Positions 1 to 7,278 of a stretch of DNA of 27,809 nucleotides are shown one piece after another. Source of the stretch: JABCPH02 sp963524305 (GTDB taxonomy: Bacteria; Fusobacteriota; Fusobacteriia; Fusobacteriales; Leptotrichiaceae). The number at the start of each line of letters is the position of its first letter. The first letter of the stretch is position 1. Location: NCBI GenBank assembly GCA_963524305.1, contig CAURGH010000025.1, forward strand, positions 1 to 27,809, given 5' to 3'. The notes beneath the pieces are model-generated. The model ran no database searches, was not told the DNA's origin, and saw only the letters and a list, made by a program, of their open reading frames with translations. The position numbers and the translations under genes were made by a program.

Positions 1-54
1 CCATCCTGTACCATATATTATATTTTGAGTTTACACAAAATTCTGTACACTCTC
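1..54 (-). mobile_element. IS256-like terminal inverted repeat, remnant cut by window edge
   Basis: The reverse complement reads GAGAGTGTACAGAATTTTGT followed by GTAAACTC and an AT-rich stretch. It matches the copies at 3466, 16574 and 23659 almost base for base. An end carrying TGTGTAAA a short way inside is typical of IS256-family (mutator) elements, but no transposase is visible, so the family is an inference. Here the outer tip points right, toward rep1, which is opposite to the other three copies. The rest of the element, if it exists, lies left of the window. Confidence 0.5.
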
Positions 55-69
55 CCCTCAAACACACAA

Positions 70-473
70 AAAATACTACTTAATCTCTATCTTCAATACC
101 TTCTGTATCACTTTTTCCAAACTCTCATCAATTTCGTCATCAGCCAAATTAGAAAATTGTTCCAATTTTTCAATTTTCTCTTTTCTCAAGTTTATACGCC
201 TTTTAGAATCAATTATAATCGAGTTATTTGTTACATCTTTTAATCCAGCAATATATGCTCCTAATAAAGTGGTACTTCTGTTTAAAGCTTCTTGTTCCGC
301 CTCAAGTTCTTCTTTGATTTGTTCACTGAAAGATTTTTCTTTTCCTTTCACTTTAGGAGTATTTTCTACGATTCTATATTTTCTTTTTGATTCAACTTCT
401 GATTTTTTTTGTTCATTTTCATTCTTTTTTTTCATTTCAACAGTTTCTGTATTCCATTCAAATCTTAAACGAT
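70..473. repeat. Direct repeat A: rep 3'-end segment
   Basis: About 400 bp covering the end of rep1 and its 3' flank match 3557-3965 with only scattered differences, mostly near the stop codon. Similarity falls abruptly to the left-domain background just after the shared CGATC near 471-475. The same segment, shortened to about 275 bp, recurs at 16665-16940. All three copies are in the same orientation, so they are candidate homologous crossover sites. Confidence 0.85.
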
Positions 474-1116
474 CTATCTTTCGACCCCTTTTCTTTTTAA
501 TAAGTTTTAAATTATAAAAAAGAGGAGATAACTCTGATAATGCAGGTTTTAAAATTCTAGTATCAATATTTGCCATTAAATACGAAGAAGGAATATTTAA
601 CAACTCTTTAAACTCATTTATTTCAATTTCCCAAAAATTAGTATTATTTTTAGTATTATCATACTGTTTCAAAAATCGAAAAATTATTTTTGAATATTTA
701 CTACTCATTTGAGACATTTTCTTTAATTCTAATTGAGTAAAATTTTTTGTTAAATCGTTAATTAAATAAGTCAATTTCCGATTTACTGAAATTGATAAAG
801 TTTTTTCTTGTTCATTTATTTCGTAATAAGTAAAAAAAGTAGCTCCAATATAAAGTCCTTCAGTATAATTTTTGAAGTTTAATTTGATAGATAATAAATT
901 TTGATTTATTTCTATTAGTGAATCTATAAAATATTTATTTTGAGTTTTTTTATATTCAGAAAGTTTTTTTAATTCTTCAAAAGTCAATATAATCTCTTCT
1001 TCCTGTTTATCTTTTAATTTATATAAAATAGCAAAAAAAAGATCGTATTCAACAGCTCTAAAAGAAGAAAATTTAATACTATTCAAATCATTATGAAATT
1101 TTACAATTTTATTCAT
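76..1116 (-). CDS. Rep_3-family plasmid replication initiator (unit 1)
   Basis: A 346-residue protein with the two winged-helix layout of Rep_3/RepB iteron-binding initiators. The first domain (about residues 1-110) opens with YHNDLNSIKFSSFRAVEYDL, and the second (about 125-220) contains FTQLELKKMSQMSSKYSKII and ends at GRKIDRLRFEW. Proteins of this family bind iterons next to their own gene and open the origin. The ATG at 1116 follows an AAGGA site 9 bases upstream. Iterons sit 70-190 bp upstream (1184-1309), as expected for cis recognition and autoregulation. The charged tail from about residue 215 is nearly identical to that of rep2, and its last 90 residues to that of rep3, although the N-terminal halves differ strongly. 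This points to recombination within the gene. Family assignment is firm; activity as an origin is inferred. Confidence 0.9.
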   Translation of the reverse strand: MNKIVKFHNDLNSIKFSSFRAVEYDLFFAILYKLKDKQEEEIILTFEELKKLSEYKKTQNKYFIDSLIEINQNLLSIKLNFKNYTEGLYIGATFFTYYEINEQEKTLSISVNRKLTYLINDLTKNFTQLELKKMSQMSSKYSKIIFRFLKQYDNTKNNTNFWEIEINEFKELLNIPSSYLMANIDTRILKPALSELSPLFYNLKLIKKKRGRKIDRLRFEWNTETVEMKKKNENEQKKSEVESKRKYRIVENTPKVKGKEKSFSEQIKEELEAEQEALNRSTTLLGAYIAGLKDVTNNSIIIDSKRRINLRKEKIEKLEQFSNLADDEIDESLEKVIQKVLKIEIK

Positions 1117-1183
1117 TTTTACACATCCTTATTTTTTCTATATTATATCACATAAAATATCAAAAATACATATCTTTTTATAT

Positions 1184-1309
1184 TTTTTGTTATTTAATAA
1201 CAGACTTTTTGTTATTTAATAACAGACTTTTTGTTATTTAATACAGACTTTTTGTTATTTAATAACAGACTTTTTGTTATTTAATACAGACTTTTTGTTA
1301 TTTTAAAAT
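1184..1309. repeat. Iteron array of unit 1 (five 21/22-bp repeats plus a degenerate sixth)
   Basis: Tandem repeats of TTTTTGTTATTTAATAACAG followed by AC (22 bp), some lacking one A (21 bp). Each full unit contains the 13-bp palindrome GTTATTTAATAAC. There are no spacers, so this is not CRISPR. Position directly upstream of a Rep_3 gene identifies it as an iteron-type origin. The core TTTGTTA also occurs in the iterons of units 2 and 3. Confidence 0.85.
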
Positions 1310-1356
1310 ACGATCTAAGTCATATTTTATAGTGTTTTCAGAGGGGGAAAAACTTT

Positions 1357-1395
1357 AAAAAAGTTTTAAAATATAAAAAATTTTAAAACTTTTTT
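1357..1395. repeat. Long perfect AT-rich hairpin of origin 1
   Basis: Arms AAAAAAGTTTTAAAAT (1357-1372) and its exact complement (1380-1395) flank a 7-base loop. It is followed by TAAAAAGAATAAATACAT and a second inverted repeat built on AAATATCAT/ATGATATTT. The same arrangement recurs at 4784-4822, and a differently sequenced hairpin occupies the same place in unit 3. An origin-unwinding or replication-control role is inferred from position only. Confidence 0.7.
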
Positions 1396-1452
1396 AAAAA
1401 GAATAAATACATAAAATATCATTATATTTTTTATGATATTTTATTAATATTC

Positions 1453-1762
1453 TAATTCCCAAAATGTAGTTTTTAATATTTTTTATTACAAAAAGTTCCA
1501 TTATTCTCAAAAGAATTATATCAATAATCAAAATTTGGCAAAATAAAGCTCATAGACGCATTCTTTTACCCTTGCCTAAGGATTTATACCAAAAATCTAT
1601 TTTGCGTTAAATTTGACCACTTTTTGAAGGATATAGAGCATGTTTGAAAGGAGGTTCTATATTAAAAATTTTGATACAATTCTTTTCTTTATATTTTTCT
1701 CAAAAGCTTGACATTTTTTAGAAAATCCTGTATAATACGTTATTATTCTAAGTCAAAAAAAA
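1453..1762 (+). promoter_or_regulatory. Duplicated cdi leader and sigma70 promoter (unit 1 copy)
   Basis: About 310 bp closely match 5085-5396, the region in front of cdiB. The segment ends in a consensus promoter: TTGACA at 1708-1713, a 17-bp spacer and TATAAT at 1731-1736. Similarity stops at an A-tract just after CTAAGTC, where unit 2 continues to cdiB and unit 1 continues to small membrane-protein genes. A good Shine-Dalgarno (AAAGGAGG) lies upstream of the promoter with no evident start after it, which may be a relic. I see no gene in the rest of 1117-1835 apart from iterons and hairpin. Confidence 0.75.
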
Positions 1763-1835
1763 TATGTCTAGTATAAAAAAATTAACAGGAAATAAACAAG
1801 TTAATAAAATAAAAAGTATTATAGGGGTTAAATAA

Positions 1836-2168
1836 ATGAAGAAAATTATTGAATACAATTATTTGCGAATATTTTTGTTTATAGATATTACATTTTGGAT
1901 TAATTCTAATTCAGTATTAAATCGTAATTTTGATTTTGGAACAAACATAATATTATGGCTAATAATAAAATTTATAAATATAGTTTTTTACTTTTTATTT
2001 TGGGTGTTTAAAGAAATACTAGATGAATTTTTAAGTAAAAATTTAAAAAATAAAAATTTAAAAAAATTATTATTTTTAATAATTTCAAAGTTTTTATTGT
2101 ATTTGTTTTTTATATTAAATATTATTATTTTGTTTGAGATATATACATTTAGATTTATATCAGTTTGA
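1836..2168 (+). CDS. Small membrane protein, possible orphan immunity protein
   Basis: A 110-residue, very hydrophobic protein with a short N-terminal hydrophobic stretch (about 10-25), a long one at about 35-60, a lysine-rich cytosolic-looking link (KNLKNKNLKK) and a last membrane segment near 80-105. I do not recognise a family. It is the first gene after the duplicated cdi promoter, about 100 bp downstream of the TATAAT box, and is followed 11 bp later by another small membrane protein. Membrane immunity proteins commonly protect against CDI toxins that act on the inner membrane or periplasm, so an orphan immunity role is a reasonable inference from place alone. The upstream GGGG is a weak ribosome site. 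Reality as a gene is likely but not certain in such AT-rich DNA. Confidence 0.55.
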   Translation: MKKIIEYNYLRIFLFIDITFWINSNSVLNRNFDFGTNIILWLIIKFINIVFYFLFWVFKEILDEFLSKNLKNKNLKKLLFLIISKFLLYLFFILNIIILFEIYTFRFISV

Positions 2169-2179
2169 TGAGGTGAATT

Positions 2180-2395
2180 ATGAAATATTTAGAAATTTTT
2201 ATTTTAGCTAATATATGTTTTCAAATATACAATAATGAATACCATAATCATATTTTATTAAATATTTATATTAAAATAAATTTTTTATTTCTTATTTTTA
2301 TAGGCATCATTATTTTTATTGATAGAAAAAAAAAGATTAAATATTTAGAGTATTTATTATACGGAATATTTTTGTTTATCTTTATGAATCTTTAA
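2180..2395 (+). CDS. Very small membrane protein, unknown role
   Basis: A 71-residue protein with hydrophobic segments at about 4-18, 32-48 and 55-71, and a basic link DRKKKIKY between the last two. ATG at 2180 follows a GATGAGGTGA ribosome site just after the stop of the preceding gene, so the two are probably co-transcribed. No family is recognised. It may be a second orphan immunity protein or the tail of a larger lost protein. The next 20 bases run into the 5'-truncated toxin frame. Confidence 0.5.
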   Translation: MKYLEIFILANICFQIYNNEYHNHILLNIYIKINFLFLIFIGIIIFIDRKKKIKYLEYLLYGIFLFIFMNL

Positions 2396-2415
2396 AAATT
2401 TAAAACTATTTTTAA

Positions 2416-2850
2416 ATAAAAGAGAAAAAAGAAAAGGAAATATATGAAGTAATAAAAATACAGTCTGCAAATGAGAGTAATGCAAAAATTCCTTCGGCAG
2501 TAAATAGAGTTCAAGCAATACATACACATGGTGCGGCGAATGATTTATTAGACAAAACGAAAACCGTTTATGTGACAGAACTTTTTTCTAAATCAGATGT
2601 TCAACGATCAATAGAAGAAAAAATACCTCTATCTGTGGCAACTCCAGGTGATAGTCGATATAATAGTGTTGGTATGGGAGAGCCTAAAATATATATTTTT
2701 TATCCTGATACAAAAGAAATTTCTTATTTTGGAATACCAAAAACTTATAAAGATAAAATTGATGAAAATAGATATAAAGTAATTAGAAATAAAAATGGTA
2801 CTGTAGAGATAAAAGAAATAAGAAAAAAAACTTCTAAATCTAAAAAGTGA
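2416..2850 (+). pseudogene. 5'-truncated CdiA-CT toxin tail, DUF4329-like
   Basis: An open frame without any in-frame ATG runs from a stop at 2413 to 2850. It encodes about 144 residues containing AIHTHGAAND, then ELFSKSDVQ, then LSVATPGDSRYNS and PKIYIFYPDTKEI. This order (a His-x-His-Gly loop, a Phe-Ser-x-x-Asp element and a strand leading to a Pro-Gly turn) resembles DUF4329-type C-terminal toxin domains of polymorphic secreted proteins; I cannot confirm it without a profile search. A GTG at 2572 lies inside the conserved part and lacks a ribosome site, so it is not a convincing start. The frame looks like the tail of a lost cdiA, kept beside its immunity gene 10 bp downstream. It is probably not expressed as a secreted toxin. 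Confidence 0.6.
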
Positions 2851-2860
2851 AGGAGCTGCT

Positions 2861-3376
2861 ATGAAAAAATTAATATTATTTATGATATTGAGTTTAAATA
2901 TATTTAGTGGAACTAATTCTGAAGTAATACATAATGCTTTTTCAAAAAAATATCCTAAAAAGAAAATTATAGAAATTATTCAAAAATATTCACAGTATAA
3001 CTGTGATATGGAGCAAGAAGTAACCAAAGTTCATGGGAAATTTTTTTCGACAAAAAATTTTACAGGATATATAGACAAATTTGGAAAACCTTATGGAGAC
3101 TGGCAAACAGAAGACGGAGAATACAAAAATTGTTTTTTAGATAATAAAGTTATATTAACTTCGGGAGTAGTGTATTTATATGAAGATGAAAATATCTCAC
3201 TACAACAATACACAGAAAATAAATATAAAAATATAGCTTTACATTTAAAAAATGAAAATAGAAGATATGACTTTCAATGCAATAAGAAAAATACAAAGTG
3301 CAAAATAGTAAAAGAAAGTTTTATTGGAAAAGCAATTTTTAGATTAACAGAGTTTCCCTATGAAGTACAAAAATAG
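2861..3376 (+). CDS. Exported putative immunity protein
   Basis: A 171-residue protein whose first 20 residues (MKKLILFMILSLNIFSG) form a signal peptide without a lipobox, so it should reach the periplasm. The mature part has four spaced cysteines (YNCDM, YKNCF, FQCNK, TKCKI) that could form disulfides, and a stretch GYIDKFGKPYGDWQTEDGEY that resembles a single MORN-like turn. ATG 2861 follows AAGGAG, which overlaps the stop of the DUF4329-like frame. The toxin-then-small-gene order suggests this is that toxin's immunity protein, acting in the periplasm. Family not recognised; function inferred from context. Confidence 0.65.
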   Translation: MKKLILFMILSLNIFSGTNSEVIHNAFSKKYPKKKIIEIIQKYSQYNCDMEQEVTKVHGKFFSTKNFTGYIDKFGKPYGDWQTEDGEYKNCFLDNKVILTSGVVYLYEDENISLQQYTENKYKNIALHLKNENRRYDFQCNKKNTKCKIVKESFIGKAIFRLTEFPYEVQK

Positions 3377-3465
3377 TATTGGAATGTACCTAAAATATTG
3401 GATAATCAAATAGAAAAATAATTTTTCATTTGTTAAAAAAATAAATTAAAGGGTGTGTAAAAATT

Positions 3466-3510
3466 GAGAGTGTCCAGAATTTTGTGTAAACTCAAAATAT
3501 AATATATGGT
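3466..3510 (+). mobile_element. IS256-like terminus, copy B
   Basis: Begins GAGAGTGTCCAGAATTTTGT and continues through GTAAACTCAAAATATAATAT. It is identical to the copy at 16574 and near-identical to those at 1-54 (inverted) and 23659. Its inner side runs straight into a terminator and the rep2 3' end. A short GGGTGTGT at 3451 just outside could be debris of another element. Confidence 0.5.
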
Positions 3511-3540
3511 ACAGGATGGTAGTTTTATCATCCTGTTTTT
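3511..3540 (+). terminator. Intrinsic terminator closing unit 1
   Basis: ACAGGATG at 3511-3518 pairs with CATCCTGT at 3529-3536; the stem extends inward by two A-T pairs and one G-T wobble around a GTTT loop. It is followed by a T tract on the + strand only. It would stop rightward transcripts of the unit 1 cargo before they run antisense into rep2. An identical copy closes unit 2. Confidence 0.75.
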
Positions 3541-3556
3541 AAATTCCCTTAAACAC

Positions 3557-3965
3557 AAAAAAAATACTACTTAATCTCCATCTCCAACACCTTCTGTATC
3601 ACTTTTTCCAAACTCTCATCAATTTCGTCATCAGCCAAATTAGAAAATTGTTCCAATTTTTCAATTTTCTCTTTTCTCAAGTTTATACGCCTTTTAGAAT
3701 CAATTATAATCGAGTTATTTGTTACATCTTTTAATCCAGCAATATATGCTCCTAATAAAGTGGTACTTCTGTTTAAAGCTTCTTGTTCCGCCTCAAGTTC
3801 TTCTTTGATTTGTTCACTGAAAGATTTTTCTTTTCCTTTCACTTTAGGAGTATTTTCTACGATTCTATATTTTCTTTTTGATTCAACTTCTGATTTTTTT
3901 TGTTCATTTTCATTCTTTTTTTTCATTTCAACAGTTTCTGTATTCCATTCAAATCTTAAACGATC
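3557..3965. repeat. Direct repeat B: rep 3'-end segment
   Basis: Matches repeat A (70-473) over about 400 bp. Together with the IS-like terminus and terminator (from 3466) it matches 16574 to about 16940 over about 365 bp, with only a few substitutions. The offsets are about 3.49 kb to copy A and 13.1 kb to copy C. Confidence 0.85.
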
Positions 3966-4601
3966 GATATTTCGACCTTTTTTCTTTTTTGTAACTTTTA
4001 AATTATGAAAAAATGGGGATAATTCTGTTAATGCAGGAGCAAGGACTCTATTATCAATATTTGACATTTTATAACTAATGGGAATTTCCAATAAATTTTT
4101 AAATTCATCTAAACTAACATCCCAATAACAAGTTTTATTTTTATTATCAAATTGCTTTAAAAAACGGAATATTATTTTTGAATATTTACTTTCCATTTGG
4201 ACTAATCTTTTTAATTCAAATTGAGTAAAAGTGTTTTTTAAATCATTGATTAAATAAATCAACATTTCATTAATTGAAAGTGTAAGAGTTCTTTCTCCTT
4301 GATTAATCATATAGTAGTTAAAAAAAGTAGCTCCTACAAAAATTCCGTTTTCTATTTCTTTTTCAAAATTTAATGACAATAACTTTTTATTTATTTCTCG
4401 TAAATTATAAATAAATTTACTATCTGCTGTCATTTTATAATTTGATATTTTCTTTAATTCATCAAATGTTAAAACAACTTTATTTTCAGAATTATTTTTT
4501 AATTTATAAAGTATTGCAAAAAATATATCAACTTCAACAGCTCTAAACTGACCTAATTTTATAGAATTTAAATCATTATGATAAACTACTAATTTCTCCA
4601 T
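3567..4601 (-). CDS. Rep_3-family plasmid replication initiator (unit 2)
   Basis: A 344-residue Rep_3 initiator with the same two winged-helix plan as rep1: an opening YHNDLNSIKLGQFRAVEVDI, then FTQFELKRLVQMESKYSKII, then GRNIDRLRFEWN. The ATG at 4601 follows GGAG 7 bases upstream. The N-terminal 215 residues are related to but clearly different from rep1, whereas the remaining tail is essentially the same protein (one or two substitutions near the end). Candidate 22-bp-spaced iterons lie about 90-140 bp upstream. The tail includes a coiled-coil-like charged region (EQIKEELEAEQEALNRS). Identity as an initiator is firm; whether this origin still fires is unknown because only two iterons are well kept. 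Confidence 0.9.
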   Translation of the reverse strand: MEKLVVYHNDLNSIKLGQFRAVEVDIFFAILYKLKNNSENKVVLTFDELKKISNYKMTADSKFIYNLREINKKLLSLNFEKEIENGIFVGATFFNYYMINQGERTLTLSINEMLIYLINDLKNTFTQFELKRLVQMESKYSKIIFRFLKQFDNKNKTCYWDVSLDEFKNLLEIPISYKMSNIDNRVLAPALTELSPFFHNLKVTKKKKGRNIDRLRFEWNTETVEMKKKNENEQKKSEVESKRKYRIVENTPKVKGKEKSFSEQIKEELEAEQEALNRSTTLLGAYIAGLKDVTNNSIIIDSKRRINLRKEKIEKLEQFSNLADDEIDESLEKVIQKVLEMEIK

Positions 4602-4689
4602 AGAACGTCTCCAATCTTATTTTTTATTTAATTATATCATATTAAAAATTATTAGTAAAGCACAGAGTACTTAATAATGATACTTAATT

Positions 4690-4733
4690 AAAGATAATTT
4701 GTTACTTTATTAGAGATAATTTGTTACTTCAAA
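4690..4733. repeat. Reduced iteron array of unit 2
   Basis: Two direct repeats containing GATAATTTGTTACTT begin at 4693 and 4715, a spacing of exactly 22 bp. Both contain the TTTGTTA core of the other arrays. A weaker pair of TACTTAAT repeats lies just to the left (4668-4690). With only two good copies the array is shorter than those of units 1 and 3. Confidence 0.6.
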
Positions 4734-4783
4734 ATAAGTGAAAAGTCCCATTTTATAATGCTTTTCGTAGGGGGAAAAACTTT

Positions 4784-4822
4784 AAAAAAGTTTTAAAATA
4801 TAAAAAATTTTAAAACTTTTTT
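4784..4822. repeat. Long perfect AT-rich hairpin of origin 2
   Basis: Arms of 16 bp (4784-4799 and 4807-4822) identical to those of unit 1 are followed by the same TAAAAAGAATAAATACAT box and AAATATCAT/ATGATATTT inverted repeat. Between this and the cdi leader (about 4886-5084) is a stretch absent from unit 1. On the - strand, positions 4908-4974 read as a 22-residue frame ending in GIEYIKKQENQ and a stop, which may be a scrap of a lost gene. Confidence 0.7.
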
Positions 4823-5084
4823 TAAAAAGAATAAATACATTAAATATCATTATATTTTTTATGATATTTAATTAATATTATAATTCCCAACAAGTGCTTG
4901 TTTTTAATTACTGATTTTCTTGTTTTTTAATATATTCAATACCAGTATTTACAAGTGTTTGCGACCATCTAAAAAGGTATACTTAAAAGAGTAATATATA
5001 AAAATGGTATATAAAAAAGCCCCTCTATATAAAAAAATAAAATTTAAAATAAATAAAACTACATCATATGAATCTTGTAGTCTT

Positions 5085-5396
5085 TAATTCCCAAAATGTA
5101 GTTTTTAATATTTTCTATTATAAAAAGTTCCCTTATTCTTAAAAGACTTATACCAATAATCAAAATTTGGCAAAATAAAGCTCATAGACGCATTCTTTTA
5201 CCATTACCCAAGGATTTATACCAAAAATCTATTTTTCGTTAAATCTGACCGCTTTTTGAAGGATATAGAGCATATCTGAAAGGAGGTTCTATATTAAAAA
5301 TTAAAAATTTTGATACAATTCTTTCCATTTTTCTCAAAAGCTTGACATTTTTTAAAAATTCCTGTATAATCCGTTATTATTCTAAGTCAAAAAAAA
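5085..5396 (+). promoter_or_regulatory. cdiB leader and sigma70 promoter (unit 2 copy)
   Basis: TTGACA at 5342-5347, a 17-bp spacer and TATAAT at 5365-5370 make a textbook vegetative promoter 60 bp upstream of cdiB. The 250 bp before it are conserved with unit 1 (1453-1762), including TTTGGCAAAATAAAGCTCAT and GAAAGGAGGTTCTATATT. Such conservation upstream of a promoter suggests regulator binding or simply recent duplication. I find no ORF in it that I would defend. Confidence 0.8.
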
Positions 5397-5429
5397 AAAA
5401 AATAGATTTTTTAAAAGGAGGTGCAAACG

Positions 5430-7226
5430 ATGAACAAAATTATTGTAATTTTAGCAGTATTAATTTCTGTTATAAGTATGTCAGCTCCTGAAAATGAAGC
5501 TAGAAAGATTTTAGATAACCAAGAAAGACAGTTGGAACAGGAAAGGCTTAGAATAGAACAAAAGCAAAAACAATCAGAGTTTGAAAATACGCAATTTGAT
5601 AAAGGCTCAAATGTTGAAGCTAAAGGAATAGTTTCTTCTGACAATTCTAAAAAATTTTTAATTACTGAAATTAATTTAAGAGACAATAATAGATTACTGT
5701 CAAAGAAAGACAAATCAAGAATCATTGACAAGTACAAGGATCTAGAATTAAGTTCAGCGGACATCACAAATCTTTTAACAGAATTCACAAATAAATTAAT
5801 TGTAAAAGGATATACAACTTCGACGGTAACAGTTATGTCTAATAATGACCTGACAACAGGGAAATTAAATTTGGCAGTTATTCCAGGAAAAATAGAGGAG
5901 ATTAAAATTAATTCGGAAAATGGTCTTGATAAATTAAAGGAGTTTTTCATGTTTAAGAAAAATAAGGGGGAAATCTTCAATATAAGAGATTTAGACACGG
6001 CTACAGAAAATTTTAATTCAATACAGGCAAATAACATGACAATGGAGGTATTACCTGGAAAGAAAGAAAATACTTCAAAAATTCAAGTGAAAAATATTCT
6101 TAAAAATAAATATTCTGTTAGCTTAATTTCAAATAATTACGGAGACAACAAGCAGGATGGTATTTGGAGAAAAGGTGTCAGCCTTAGTATTGATAGTCCT
6201 TTAGGGATAGGAGACAATGTATATTTTACATATTTGACCGTTCCTAAGAAAATGCCTGACAGAAGCTGGAAGAAAAGAGTAGAACAACTAAAACCTGGAG
6301 AAATATTGCCAATTGGACCAATTGGGTATGATCCATCAAAGGGAGACTGGCTGCCGTATAAAAGGCGTATGGATATGTTTAATTTTGGATACACGATGAA
6401 ATTCAGAGACTATACAATGAAACTAGGTTCGAGTAAAAGTATTCAGGAAAGCAGTTTTTATGCATCTAATACAGTTTATGACCTGTATACTTCCAGTCAT
6501 ACGCTTTCTATGAATTTAGATAAAATACTCTTTAGAAATCAGAAAAGTAAGTTGACAGCTGGAATTGGAATTAAAAGAAAGCATAATGATAATTACTTGG
6601 AAGGAGCAGTTTTATCTAATAGAAAGCTGGCAATAGGTACAGCTAACATTAGTTATACGACATCTCTGTTTAAGGGACTTTTTGGAGTAAATTTAAGTTA
6701 TGAGAAAGGGCTTAAAATTTTTGGAGCAGAGATAGATGATGGGAAGCTTAGCACAACTCCTAAGGCACAATTTGATAAGTATACGCTTGATATGAGCTAT
6801 TACAAGCCCGTGACAGAGCGTTTTGTATATAGGGCGAACATTTATTCAACTTTTTCAAATGATACGCTCTATGGAAGCGAGAGACAGTCTATAGGAGGTG
6901 TTGGAAGTGTAGGAGGTTATCATAGGAGTACAATTTCAGGGGATAAAGCAATAGAGATTGGAAATGAAATATCTTACAATATTCCTATAAAAAAAATAGC
7001 AATTGTATCACCATATTTTGGGTACAGTTATGGATATGTGAGAGTCAACAATGATAGTTCAAAATACGGGAAAGGATATATGACAGGTGCTACGGCAGGG
7101 ATTAGATTGGATACAAAGTATCTAGATTTTAATTTTGGGTATGCAAAGCCAATTTCACACTCAGAATATTTGAATCCGAAAAAGCAGGAAATATATTTTA
7201 ATACGGCATTGAAAATTTCTTTTTGA
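5430..7226 (+). CDS. cdiB: Two-partner secretion outer-membrane transporter (CdiB/FhaC/ShlB family)
   Basis: A 598-residue TpsB transporter that would export the adjacent CdiA across the outer membrane. The ATG at 5430 is 8 bases after AGGAGG; an in-frame GTG at 5421 overlaps the ribosome site and is rejected. Residues 1-19 form a signal peptide (MNKIIVILAVLISVISMSAP). A glutamine/glutamate-rich helix (about 25-50) corresponds to the plug-helix region, a POTRA domain spans about 70-155 (FLITEINLRDNN to LAVIPGKIEEI), and the rest is a 16-strand-type barrel ending in phenylalanine (LKISF), as outer-membrane barrels do. The conserved loop-6 motif, usually VRGY or VRGF, reads VGGY here (residues 494-497) with an Arg two residues later. 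It is the first gene of the operon; cdiA begins 52 bp downstream. Confidence 0.9.
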   Translation: MNKIIVILAVLISVISMSAPENEARKILDNQERQLEQERLRIEQKQKQSEFENTQFDKGSNVEAKGIVSSDNSKKFLITEINLRDNNRLLSKKDKSRIIDKYKDLELSSADITNLLTEFTNKLIVKGYTTSTVTVMSNNDLTTGKLNLAVIPGKIEEIKINSENGLDKLKEFFMFKKNKGEIFNIRDLDTATENFNSIQANNMTMEVLPGKKENTSKIQVKNILKNKYSVSLISNNYGDNKQDGIWRKGVSLSIDSPLGIGDNVYFTYLTVPKKMPDRSWKKRVEQLKPGEILPIGPIGYDPSKGDWLPYKRRMDMFNFGYTMKFRDYTMKLGSSKSIQESSFYASNTVYDLYTSSHTLSMNLDKILFRNQKSKLTAGIGIKRKHNDNYLEGAVLSNRKLAIGTANISYTTSLFKGLFGVNLSYEKGLKIFGAEIDDGKLSTTPKAQFDKYTLDMSYYKPVTERFVYRANIYSTFSNDTLYGSERQSIGGVGSVGGYHRSTISGDKAIEIGNEISYNIPIKKIAIVSPYFGYSYGYVRVNNDSSKYGKGYMTGATAGIRLDTKYLDFNFGYAKPISHSEYLNPKKQEIYFNTALKISF

Positions 7227-7278
7227 TTGAAAGATTGATAAAAAAACTAAGGATAACAGAAAAGAAGGAGGCGTATAT

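Noticed and set aside
269..517. A + strand ORF of 82 codons, also at 3760-4008 and 16868-17137
   Set aside because: It is the antisense of the rep tail; its conservation follows from the conserved tail on the other strand.
1184..1309. Possible CRISPR array
   Set aside because: The repeats are contiguous with no spacers and lie upstream of a Rep_3 gene, so they are iterons. The same holds for 17793-17924.
2572..2850. A separate 92-residue gene starting at GTG 2572
   Set aside because: The conserved toxin-like frame continues upstream to 2416, past the HTHG motif, and no ribosome site precedes the GTG.
4908..4974. Short - strand frame ending GIEYIKKQENQ
   Set aside because: Only 22 codons without a start; perhaps a gene scrap but not enough to call a feature.
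5421..5429. GTG start for cdiB
   Set aside because: The GTG overlaps the AGGAGG ribosome site; ATG 5430 has proper spacing and begins the signal peptide.
5411..6037. A - strand ORF of 208 codons over the start of cdiB
   Set aside because: It is a shadow of cdiB with no start signals; cdiB has signal peptide, POTRA and barrel features.
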